From contig NZ_JAEMEF010000011.1 in assembly GCF_016785945.1 (NCBI RefSeq), forward strand, positions 60,858-124,857: a DNA stretch of 64,000 bases, written 5' to 3'. Each line of letters starts with the position of its first letter. The first letter of the stretch is position 1. The translations under genes were made by a program, and so were the position numbers. The notes under the pieces were generated by a model. That model saw nothing but the letters and a program-made list of their open reading frames with translations. It did no database searches and was not told the DNA's origin. The DNA comes from Olleya sediminilitoris (lineage in GTDB: Bacteria > Bacteroidota > Bacteroidia > Flavobacteriales > Flavobacteriaceae). Below, piece after piece: positions 1 through 7,110 of this stretch.

Positions 1-365
1 ATTTGCGTCGAAATATTATATGGAAAATTACCAATTATTGCAAAAGGCTCTTGGTTAAAAGTTTGACTTAAATCATACTTTAAAAAGTCTTTTTCTATGA
101 TTCTTGATGCTAAATTTAAATAGTTGTTTTGTAGGTATTCTACACTTTCTGTATCAATCTCAATCACATAAGTTGTGATCGGTTTTTTTAGTAAGTACTT
201 TGTTAAAACACCCATTCCTGGACCAATTTCTAGGACGTTTTTATAACCGTTTAAAGTTAAGGCATCAGCAATGTCTTGAGCAATGCTTTCATCTTCAAGA
301 AAATGTTGTCCTAAAAACTTTTTTGCTTTGACTTGATGGTCATTATTTTGTTTATGTTTTGCCAT
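1..365 (-). CDS. rsmA: 16S rRNA dimethyladenosine transferase RsmA/KsgA (5' part only)
   Basis: Only the N-terminal 121 codons lie in the window; the gene runs off the left edge. The translation from the ATG at 365 begins [20 protein letters not shown], with the family's KxxLGQHF entry. An S-adenosylmethionine-binding stretch [12 protein letters not shown] follows at about residues 44-55, then the catalytic-site motif NFPYNIST near residue 113. The family dimethylates two adjacent adenosines in the 3' end of 16S rRNA late in small-subunit assembly. It is the last visible gene of a minus-strand run, 31 bp downstream of the DUF4286 gene. Identification is firm; the C-terminal half cannot be judged. 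Confidence 0.95.
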   Translation of the reverse strand, partial: MAKHKQNNDHQVKAKKFLGQHFLEDESIAQDIADALTLNGYKNVLEIGPGMGVLTKYLLKKPITTYVIEIDTESVEYLQNNYLNLASRIIEKDFLKYDLSQTFNQEPFAIIGNFPYNISTQ

Positions 366-396
366 GATACTGAGGTTTTTTCGGCTTAAGCCGAAA

Positions 397-720
397 TTAT
401 TTAAAGGTTACAGAATACTCATCTACAATTTGAAGCTCTGTCCTGAAGGCTAACATTTTGTCAGCGAATTTTTTTAATCCTTCTGATCTTAATTTTTCTG
501 CATCTTCTCTGTAATATGCATCTAGTGCTTCTCTTGAATATGATTTGTATTGTATAGAGTAGGTTTGTCCACCCATTTCCTCTTCCACTAACACTTTTGT
601 TAGTGTTGCTTTTTCAAACTTACCAGTTGCTAAAACTGTTGGAATGTGCTGCTTTATCCAAATTAACCACTCGTCATGAGCACTATCATCTATATTTACT
701 GTGACGTTATATATGTACAT
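397..720 (-). CDS. DUF4286 family protein
   Basis: A 107-residue soluble protein with no signal peptide or membrane segment. It starts [19 protein letters not shown], which together with its length and the QTYSIQY stretch near residue 53 fits the DUF4286 family, a group of small Bacteroidota proteins with a ferredoxin-like fold and no assigned function. It sits between a GNAT acetyltransferase (3 bp upstream) and rsmA (31 bp downstream) on the same strand, so the three are probably cotranscribed. No catalytic residues stand out. The family assignment is from memory of the motif; the function is unknown. Confidence 0.8.
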   Translation of the reverse strand: MYIYNVTVNIDDSAHDEWLIWIKQHIPTVLATGKFEKATLTKVLVEEEMGGQTYSIQYKSYSREALDAYYREDAEKLRSEGLKKFADKMLAFRTELQIVDEYSVTFK

Positions 721-723
721 TGT

Positions 724-1236
724 CTATAAGTTTTTTGCAAATAACATAAGTTCTGAGTCGTCCTCAAAGGGTTTTACCTTTTTTGTGAAGCTAAAACCTA
801 ATTTTTCTATTAATTTTATTGATGCTTTGTTGTTAGGTTTTGTTATAGCTCCAACTTTTTTGAGATTAAACGTGTTTTTGGCTAAATCTAATATTGCTAA
901 TGACGATTCTAATCCGTAGCCTTTACCTTCATATTCTGGTAACATTGCAAATCCAATATCAGGTAACTCTAAGGTAGCCCTTTTTGTTAGTCCATTTGTA
1001 CCTATAAGCTTATTGTTTTCTGCTTTTAAATGCAGTTTATAAAAACCATAACCTAATTGTGCGTAATTTTTAAGGTGTCCATTTTTTATACGCTCTTGCG
1101 CTTGCTCAATAGTCTGGACTTTACGATCACCAATAAATTTTTTGAATTTTGGAGTGTTAACTAACTCTATAAAAAACTGAGCATCGTCCAATGTAAATTT
1201 AGAAATTAAAAGACGTTGGGTTTCTGCTACTATCAT
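724..1236 (-). CDS. GNAT family N-acetyltransferase (RimJ/RimL type)
   Basis: A 170-residue protein of the size and layout of RimJ/RimL-like acetyltransferases. The N-terminal TQRLLISKFTLDDAQFF is the usual beta1-alpha1 entry of this branch. The acetyl-CoA pyrophosphate-binding segment appears as EYEGKGYGLESS at about residues 123-134 (Q/RxxGxG/A form). The C-terminal NNKASIKLIEKLGF near residue 145 is the conserved helix after the cofactor site. These enzymes transfer acetyl groups to amines on proteins, antibiotics or metabolites; the substrate cannot be read here. The start lies 5 bp after the stop of the TPR gene and the stop 3 bp before the DUF4286 gene, so it is in the same transcription unit. 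Confidence 0.85.
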   Translation of the reverse strand: MIVAETQRLLISKFTLDDAQFFIELVNTPKFKKFIGDRKVQTIEQAQERIKNGHLKNYAQLGYGFYKLHLKAENNKLIGTNGLTKRATLELPDIGFAMLPEYEGKGYGLESSLAILDLAKNTFNLKKVGAITKPNNKASIKLIEKLGFSFTKKVKPFEDDSELMLFAKNL

Positions 1237-1241
1237 AATTT

Positions 1242-3026
1242 TTAATTTATTGCATCACCACGAAGTGCTCTAAACTTTTTTCTTGCGTCAACAGCATAAA
1301 TACTATCAGAATAATTGAATAACAAATTTTCATACAGTGCTTTTGCTTCTTCTGGGAGTGCTAATTTATTTGCAAATATTTCGGCTAAATAATATAATGC
1401 ATTATCTATAAGGATACTGTCTTTATAGTCTGAAATTATACGTTGATAATTAGCTTTGGCTTTTTGGTAATTATGTTGTTTTTCAAATAATAAGGCTTGT
1501 TTAAGTAAGGCCTGAGGTATAATAACTTCGGTTTTATGGTCGTCTAAAATCTGATTTAAAAGTTGTATAGCTTCAACATTTTTGTTTTGAAATGCTAATA
1601 GGTCTGCTTTTGCATATTTTGCTAAAGCTATTTGTAATGAGTCTTCAGCTTTGTTATCGCTAATTAATAGTTTTAAATCTAAGGCATCATTAGCTGTAAG
1701 TTGTGATGTAGATGATTTAAGGATTTTTAACTGAGATTCTGCCCATTTAAAATCACCTTTATAATAACTTGTTTTAGCTACTCTAAACCTTGCTTCTTGA
1801 GCAAGTGTACTGTTTTTTAAATTACGTTCTATTTGTGTGTAGTAAATCAAGGCTTCGTTAAATTTTTCTTGAAGCACTAAAATGTCTCCTAATTCTAGTT
1901 TTACGTTAGCTAGTTGTAATCTTGATGCATTATATTTTAAAGTGTCCTTAAGTAGTTTAATAGCTTCTGTTTCTTGATTTAAATAAAAAGCTAAAAAATG
2001 AGCGTAATTAATCTGTAAATCTAATGTTTGGGGTGTTTTACCAAAAGTGTCAAGTACTTCAATATATTTATTATTAATAGATTGATAGTCTTTAGCTGTA
2101 GCAATTTCAGTTTTAATTTCTAATACTTTTTTTAATGCAGATAACTGCATAGACATATCTTGTGTGGTTTCTGTTATGTAGTCAAATACTGTTAGTGCGT
2201 CTTGATATTGTTTTTGGTCTTGAGCAATCAACCCTAATTCAACTAATCTTGAGAGGCTTTTTTGTTCACGTTTATAAATAGCCTTTTCTTGTACAAAAGC
2301 CTTATAGTAGTCTTTTTGCTGTATAAATAGCCAACTTAACATTTCATTCCAAATGACATCTTGTGTAGTTTGGATTTTTTTTAAGAGAATTTTCCTTAAT
2401 AATATGTTGTATTCATTATTACTATCTTCAGTAATAAATTCGCTTACGTTTCTTTTAATAGTATTGAGGTAGGCATAACTGTCTTCTACTAGACTGATGT
2501 AACTATTAAACATTTTTTCTACATCACCTTGTGCACCATAAATTTTTGCTAATTGAAAATTAAAATTTAGTGATGGTTTTAGTTCCATTGCTTTAGTATA
2601 AGTCGTAATGGCTTGATTTAACAAGGAATGTTTTTCAAAAGCCTGACCAACACGAAAAGCATAGATAGGTTTTGTATCTAGGCTAGTGATTGCTTTATTA
2701 TAATATAAATTAGCATTTATAGTGTCTTTTTTTAATTGATAATTAAATCCTAATTCGACTAAAAAATCTGGCTTATTGTTGTTTTCAAGATATTTTAATA
2801 TGCGGTTTTCTGCACTATTGTATAACTCTAATTGCTGTTCGATTGCAATAATTTTTAATAAGTAGCTTTCGGAATTTTGATTTTTTATGTATAATTTTTT
2901 GTAACTAGATAAAGCTTTTTCAAACTGGCCTTCTTTGAAATATTGTTTAGCAAGAAATTCTTCTTGAGCTTGTGTGGACCAAGCTAAAAAAAAGAGAAAT
3001 AATATAATTAGGCGTTTAAGCATCAT
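1242..3026 (-). CDS. Secreted tetratricopeptide-repeat protein
   Basis: I place the start at 3026 (MMLKRLIILFLFFLAWSTQA, a clear Sec signal peptide with a cleavage site after AQA), giving 594 residues. An in-frame ATG 22 codons upstream would add a hydrophobic, Phe- and Cys-rich stretch and is unlikely. 3023 is an equally possible start. The mature protein is helical throughout with many degenerate TPR units, for example FKEGQFEKALSSYKKLY near the N terminus, and clearer repeats in the last 150 residues (YYLAEIFANKLALPEEAKALYENLL). Such periplasmic TPR proteins act as scaffolds for envelope complexes; no partner is identifiable. It heads the run TPR-GNAT-DUF4286-rsmA, and an unexplained terminator-like hairpin lies just upstream. 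Confidence 0.8.
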   Translation of the reverse strand: MMLKRLIILFLFFLAWSTQAQEEFLAKQYFKEGQFEKALSSYKKLYIKNQNSESYLLKIIAIEQQLELYNSAENRILKYLENNNKPDFLVELGFNYQLKKDTINANLYYNKAITSLDTKPIYAFRVGQAFEKHSLLNQAITTYTKAMELKPSLNFNFQLAKIYGAQGDVEKMFNSYISLVEDSYAYLNTIKRNVSEFITEDSNNEYNILLRKILLKKIQTTQDVIWNEMLSWLFIQQKDYYKAFVQEKAIYKREQKSLSRLVELGLIAQDQKQYQDALTVFDYITETTQDMSMQLSALKKVLEIKTEIATAKDYQSINNKYIEVLDTFGKTPQTLDLQINYAHFLAFYLNQETEAIKLLKDTLKYNASRLQLANVKLELGDILVLQEKFNEALIYYTQIERNLKNSTLAQEARFRVAKTSYYKGDFKWAESQLKILKSSTSQLTANDALDLKLLISDNKAEDSLQIALAKYAKADLLAFQNKNVEAIQLLNQILDDHKTEVIIPQALLKQALLFEKQHNYQKAKANYQRIISDYKDSILIDNALYYLAEIFANKLALPEEAKALYENLLFNYSDSIYAVDARKKFRALRGDAIN

Positions 3027-3070
3027 AACTGTAAATATAAAAATACAAAATCTACTATTTGTAAATATTA

Positions 3071-3102
3071 TGCAAAAAAAATGCCTAAACAAAGTTTAGG
3101 CA
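3071..3102 (-). terminator. Terminator-like hairpin upstream of the TPR gene
   Basis: The 10-bp arms ATGCCTAAAC and GTTTAGGCAT (3081-3102) enclose a 3-nt loop. An A run at 3074-3080 gives a T run on the minus strand, the layout of an intrinsic terminator for minus-strand transcription. It ends about 45 bp before the TPR start codon and lies 150 bp beyond the terminator that already serves serS, so it would end either a short RNA starting near 3200 or act as a leader attenuator of the TPR gene. Confidence 0.6.
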
Positions 3103-3253
3103 TTGAGCCAATCTAATAAATGTGCTATTAATCATATATATTCAATATAAGATTCAATTACTTGATTGGAGTTTATCTACAATAATTTATTTATTGTAAA
3201 CAAATTATATCTAAAATAAAGGTTGTTTTAAAATGGAAACAAAATTACAATGC

Positions 3254-3281
3254 AAAAAAGACGTTAAACAACGTCTTTTTT
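3254..3281 (-). terminator. Intrinsic terminator after serS
   Basis: The arms GACGTT and AACGTC are flanked by AAAAAA and TTTTTT runs, so the hairpin can work on both strands. It lies 52 bp past the serS stop codon and is the natural end of the serS transcript. Confidence 0.8.
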
Positions 3282-3332
3282 AAATTTTTGTCGGTAAACT
3301 AGCGTTTTTAGTAAGTGATAATTTAATTAAGT

Positions 3333-4604
3333 TTAGTTAATGTAATCAAAACCAGTGTATGGCACTAAAACTTCTGGTATTTTAATTCCGTCTTCAGTTT
3401 GATAATTTTCTAATATTCCAGCTAGTACTCTAGGTAACGCTAAAGAGCTTCCGTTTAAGGTATGAGCTAATTCATTTTTACCATCACTATTTTTAAAACG
3501 TAGTTTTAAGCGATTGGCCTGAAAAGTTTCAAAGTTAGAGACACTAGAAATTTCTAACCATCTATCTTGAGCAGTTGAAAACACTTCAAAGTCATAGGTT
3601 AAAGCGGAAGTAAATCCAGTATCACCACCACATAAACGTAAGATTCTGAAAGGTAATTTAAGTTCGTTTAAAATCTCTTTGACATGATCGACCATAGTAT
3701 CTAATGCTTGGTACGATTTGGTTGGGTGTTCTACACGAAGGATTTCCACCTTGTCAAATTGATGTAAACGGTTTAAACCACGTACGTGTGCACCATAGCT
3801 ACCAGCTTCACGTCTAAAACAAGGAGTATAACCAGTTATACCAATTGGCAAATCTGCTTCGTTTAGTAAAACATCTCTAAAAATATTTGTTCCTGGTACT
3901 TCTGCAGTTGGTATTAAATAAAGGTTGTCTTCTGTAACATGGTACATTTGACCTTCTTTATCTGGTAATTGTCCTGTTCCAAAACCTGATGCTTCATTTA
4001 CTAAATGTGGTAATTGGTACTCAGTATAACCTGCAGCTGTATTTTTATCTAAAAAATAGGCGATTAAAGCACGTTGTAATCTGGCACCTTTTCCTTTATA
4101 AACAGGAAATCCAGCTCCTGCAATCTTATTTCCTAATTCAAAATCTATAATGTCGTACTTTTTAGCTAATTCCCAGTGTGGCAATGCGCCATCGTGTAAT
4201 TTTGGAATATCACCTTCTGTATATACTTCTTCGTTGTCTTCTTCACTGTTACCTTTTGGTACAGATTCATGTGGTACGTTAGGGATTTTGTAAAGTAATT
4301 GGTTTAAAGCTTCGGTCTTGGTATTTAAAGCTTCGTTTAAAACTTTAGACTCTTCTTTAAGCTCTGATGTTTTAGTTTTTAAAGCATTTGCTTTTTCGGC
4401 TTGACCGGATTTATATAAAATACCAATTTCTTTAGAGATTGAGTTGGATTCTGCCAATACAGCATCTAATTTAGTTTGTAAAGCACGACGCTCTTCATCT
4501 AAATTAATTACATCTTCAATCATTGCTGTTGCATCCAGATTTCTAACCGATAATCTGTTAATAACTAGCTGTTTGTTTTCTCTGATAAATGGTACTTGTA
4601 ACAT
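3333..4604 (-). CDS. serS: Seryl-tRNA synthetase
   Basis: A 423-residue cytoplasmic class II aminoacyl-tRNA synthetase that charges tRNA-Ser (and tRNA-Sec where present) with serine. Residues 1 to about 105 form the long antiparallel coiled-coil arm that contacts the tRNA variable loop (rich in E, K and A, with KTKTEALNQLL at its end). The catalytic core follows, with motif 2 as PCFRREAGSYGAHVRGL at about residues 262-278 and motif 3 near the C terminus (NGSSLALPRVLAGILENYQ). Length matches the bacterial family. The start MLQVPFIREN is the usual one. It is preceded by a leader of about 150 nt with a promoter match and a hairpin, and followed by a strong terminator, so it is probably transcribed alone. 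Confidence 0.97.
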   Translation of the reverse strand: MLQVPFIRENKQLVINRLSVRNLDATAMIEDVINLDEERRALQTKLDAVLAESNSISKEIGILYKSGQAEKANALKTKTSELKEESKVLNEALNTKTEALNQLLYKIPNVPHESVPKGNSEEDNEEVYTEGDIPKLHDGALPHWELAKKYDIIDFELGNKIAGAGFPVYKGKGARLQRALIAYFLDKNTAAGYTEYQLPHLVNEASGFGTGQLPDKEGQMYHVTEDNLYLIPTAEVPGTNIFRDVLLNEADLPIGITGYTPCFRREAGSYGAHVRGLNRLHQFDKVEILRVEHPTKSYQALDTMVDHVKEILNELKLPFRILRLCGGDTGFTSALTYDFEVFSTAQDRWLEISSVSNFETFQANRLKLRFKNSDGKNELAHTLNGSSLALPRVLAGILENYQTEDGIKIPEVLVPYTGFDYIN

Positions 4605-4763
4605 GTGTTTTTGTTTTTTGGCGTTACCTAAAGGTCAGGCTTTTTGTTATATTTTTTTACTGATTATTTCAGTAAAAAACGATGCCACTTCAAAAACAAG
4701 TATTTGTTTGTAAAATGGAATTTAACGAGTAATGCTTGACGCAATAGTATGACTACAAATTTA
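4605..4763 (-). promoter_or_regulatory. serS promoter and leader
   Basis: TAAATTTG on the minus strand at 4763-4756 fits the -7 element TAnnTTTG, predicting a start near 4752 and a leader of about 148 nt. The leader carries an AT-rich hairpin at about 4653-4679 (arms TTTTTTACTGA and TCAGTAAAAAA) and a small ACC-TTTA-GGT stem nearer the gene. The -33 box is poor. A regulatory role is inference only; no T-box features were recognised. Confidence 0.45.
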
Positions 4764-4803
4764 TGATGTAAAAGTAGTAAGATTTTGCGTAGCTAAAAAT
4801 ATT

Positions 4804-6123
4804 TTATTTATCTAATTGAGATGGTAATATCCAGTCATTATGTTTAAAGACGTTCCATTTGGCATTAGCCAGATCAACTTTAGGATCTATAAGTGTTTTG
4901 TAGGGTCTGCCATTAACGCTTGCTTTGGCATTAACGTACACAGCAATGTCTTGACCTTTAGTTTTGTAATCGCGCTTTAAATGTTGTGCAAACTGCCAAA
5001 TAACATCGGGTTTTGTGGCAATCATCCGTTTTTGTTTTCTTGACAAATAATGGTCTAAATTGACGATAGTTGTTTTGTTAGTTTTTTTATTAACGACTTT
5101 ATATGTTGCGTAACCAGATTTAGAGCGCAGCATCATGCGCCAAGATAGTCTGTGACCTTCTTCTGTCCACAGTACATTGTCGGTTATAAAATGATGTCTT
5201 ATTGGTAAAATAATTTGAACGATAAAGTAAATACCAGCTATTGTAAGTAAGTAGGGTTTATAGTTAAGTGGTTTGATTTGGTTTATAGAATAAAATTCTT
5301 TTTTCTTTAAAAAGAGATTTTTAATAATTTTAGCATCAAAAAAGAATAACGAAAATGCTAATGCTAGATATGGGAATATTCCAACTCCAAAGACAATAGA
5401 GTTAAATAAATGAAAAAAGATTGAACCAAAGAAGGCTAATCGTCTTGTTGGTTTAAACAATAATAGAGGTATAATTAAACCATCATATAAAATACCACCA
5501 TAACCAACTAAATATGGTACAAAAGGATGTTGTAACCCACTTCCAATAATAGGGTAGTTAGCTTTACCTTGCATGAGTTGTGTTGGGACTGTTAGGTCTA
5601 ACCAATCTGGATATATTTTTGCGACAGCTGCATAAGTATACATTATAAATAACTGAAGTACAAATACCCATTTACACCAACTAGGCATGCTTATAGTTTT
5701 AATTTTAGGATTTAATTTTACATCAATTGATGCATAGGTGTTGGCTGGTAAAAATACCATAATCCCGCTTAATAAGCACAATAAGTAATAATGATTGTTA
5801 TAAGAGGCTTTTTGTGTTAGATATATACTTGTCCATAATACGGTAAATGCAATTATACTAAACCTGTATTTGTAACCTAGCATAATTCCTAAACCAAATA
5901 TTCCCATAACGATATAATACACATATATCCATGGAGTAGGTAAGGGTTGTAAAAAGTCTAAGCCTATAAAATTAAAAGTAAATTTTGAGTCTATTAAAGT
6001 ATATTTTACCCAACCTGTAAAAATTGCGCCAACGGATTCTAAAAAACAAAGTAGTCCAAAAATAATCCTGAATACTATTAATGCACTATTGTCTATTTGT
6101 TTAAATAAAATTTTATTTAGCAT
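4804..6123 (-). CDS. HTTM-domain membrane protein, vitamin K-dependent gamma-carboxylase homologue
   Basis: A 439-residue polytopic membrane protein with several hydrophobic segments in residues 10-310, then a soluble tail. It aligns by eye with the membrane domain of human gamma-glutamyl carboxylase. NNHYYL with His111 corresponds to WNNHSYL (His160). AVAKIYPDW with Lys169 corresponds to VKKLDADW (catalytic base Lys218). The spacing of 58 residues is the same in both. FHLFNSIVFGVGIF near residue 236 also matches the human FHxxNSxLFSIGMF. The family uses reduced quinone, oxygen and CO2 to carboxylate glutamate side chains. Bacterial HTTM homologues are of uncertain function, and the large lumenal domain of the human enzyme is mostly absent. 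Its start overlaps the end of ribF by 11 bp, so it is translationally linked to a flavin-synthesis gene. Confidence 0.85.
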   Translation of the reverse strand: MLNKILFKQIDNSALIVFRIIFGLLCFLESVGAIFTGWVKYTLIDSKFTFNFIGLDFLQPLPTPWIYVYYIVMGIFGLGIMLGYKYRFSIIAFTVLWTSIYLTQKASYNNHYYLLCLLSGIMVFLPANTYASIDVKLNPKIKTISMPSWCKWVFVLQLFIMYTYAAVAKIYPDWLDLTVPTQLMQGKANYPIIGSGLQHPFVPYLVGYGGILYDGLIIPLLLFKPTRRLAFFGSIFFHLFNSIVFGVGIFPYLALAFSLFFFDAKIIKNLFLKKKEFYSINQIKPLNYKPYLLTIAGIYFIVQIILPIRHHFITDNVLWTEEGHRLSWRMMLRSKSGYATYKVVNKKTNKTTIVNLDHYLSRKQKRMIATKPDVIWQFAQHLKRDYKTKGQDIAVYVNAKASVNGRPYKTLIDPKVDLANAKWNVFKHNDWILPSQLDK

Positions 6124-7027
6124 AGTCTTGTATATACTGTAAAGCTTGGGTTTTATCTTGGTCTAATTGTGTTGTTAATTGTTTTAATCCATCAAATTTT
6201 TGTTCATCTCTTAAACGTTCTAGTAATTGAATACTAATGTTTTTATCATACAAAGAGTTGTTGAAATTAAAAAAATGAGTTTCTATGGTTTGTGATTGTC
6301 CATTGACGGTTGGGTTGTTTCCAATATTCATCATGCCATATTGGATAGTATCATCAATTAATGCTTTGACAACATAAACCCCTTGTTTTGGTATTAGTTT
6401 ATAGGTTTCTTCAATATGTAGATTAGCTGTTGGGTATTGTATGGTTTTGCCTAAACCTTTACCTTTAACTATCGTACCAGTAAGCATAAAATTATAACCT
6501 AAATAAGTATTAGCTGTTTTAATATCTCCTTCATTTAAAGCGGTTCTTATTTTGGTTGAAGATATGGCAACGTCGTTAATATCTTGCATAGATATTTCTT
6601 CAACTTCAAAATTAAAATCTTCTCCAAATTGTTTTAAATTATTGATGTTAGCATTTCTGTTTCGGCCAAAATGATGATCATAACCAATGATGATATATTT
6701 AGATTTTAACTGATTAACTAGTAGGTTTTCAACATAATCTAGAGCAGTCAATCTTGAAAATTCTTTTGTAAATTTTTTAACAACCAAATTAGTAATGCCA
6801 AAGTGTTTTAAAAGTTGTTCTTTCTCGCTTATGGTATTTATTAATTTAATATTAGCATCTTTTTGCAAAACCATCCTAGGATGAGGAAAAAAAGTTAATA
6901 ATGACGGTTGTAAACCTTTTATATTAGCCACTTCAACTAATCTTTTGATAATTTTTTGATGACCAATATGTACACCATCAAAAGTTCCGATGGTTAATAC
7001 AGTATGTTGTTTAGGATTTGTTTTCAA
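6113..7027 (-). CDS. ribF: Bifunctional riboflavin kinase / FAD synthetase, TTG start
   Basis: A 304-residue cytoplasmic enzyme that phosphorylates riboflavin to FMN and adenylylates FMN to FAD. The N-terminal FAD synthetase half shows TIGTFDGVHIGHQ at residues 13-25 (nucleotidyltransferase HxGH) and the later SSTKIR near residue 156. The riboflavin kinase half begins near 180 with KGLGKTIQYPTANL (the PTAN motif). The start codon is TTG: there is no in-frame ATG between the in-frame TAA five codons upstream and the conserved region, and a promoter match sits only 18-26 bp before it. The N-terminal lead is shorter than in relatives I remember. The 3' end overlaps the carboxylase-like gene. Confidence 0.93.
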   Translation of the reverse strand: MKTNPKQHTVLTIGTFDGVHIGHQKIIKRLVEVANIKGLQPSLLTFFPHPRMVLQKDANIKLINTISEKEQLLKHFGITNLVVKKFTKEFSRLTALDYVENLLVNQLKSKYIIIGYDHHFGRNRNANINNLKQFGEDFNFEVEEISMQDINDVAISSTKIRTALNEGDIKTANTYLGYNFMLTGTIVKGKGLGKTIQYPTANLHIEETYKLIPKQGVYVVKALIDDTIQYGMMNIGNNPTVNGQSQTIETHFFNFNNSLYDKNISIQLLERLRDEQKFDGLKQLTTQLDQDKTQALQYIQDYAK

Positions 7028-7045
7028 TGCCTTGTAGTTATTTTA

Positions 7046-7053
7046 CAAAAGTA
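7046..7053 (-). promoter_or_regulatory. ribF promoter -7 element
   Basis: TACTTTTG on the minus strand matches TAnnTTTG exactly. Transcription would start near 7042, leaving a leader of about 15 nt before the TTG at 7027. It abuts the terminator of the upstream metalloprotease, so ribF needs its own promoter. The -33 box is weak. Confidence 0.55.
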
Positions 7054-7055
7054 AA

Positions 7056-7087
7056 AAAAGCCAATTGAATTAATTCAATTGGCTTTT
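7056..7087 (-). terminator. Intrinsic terminator after the M43 protease
   Basis: A near-perfect palindrome with arms AAGCCAATTGAAT and ATTCAATTGGCTT and T runs on both sides. It lies 24 bp past the stop at 7111 and insulates ribF from the protease transcript. Confidence 0.85.
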
Positions 7088-7110
7088 AAGTTATTTAAAA
7101 AATTACCGTC

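Noticed and set aside
4605..4763. T-box riboswitch before serS
   Set aside because: No T-box sequence or specifier loop was found; only a plain AT hairpin is visible.
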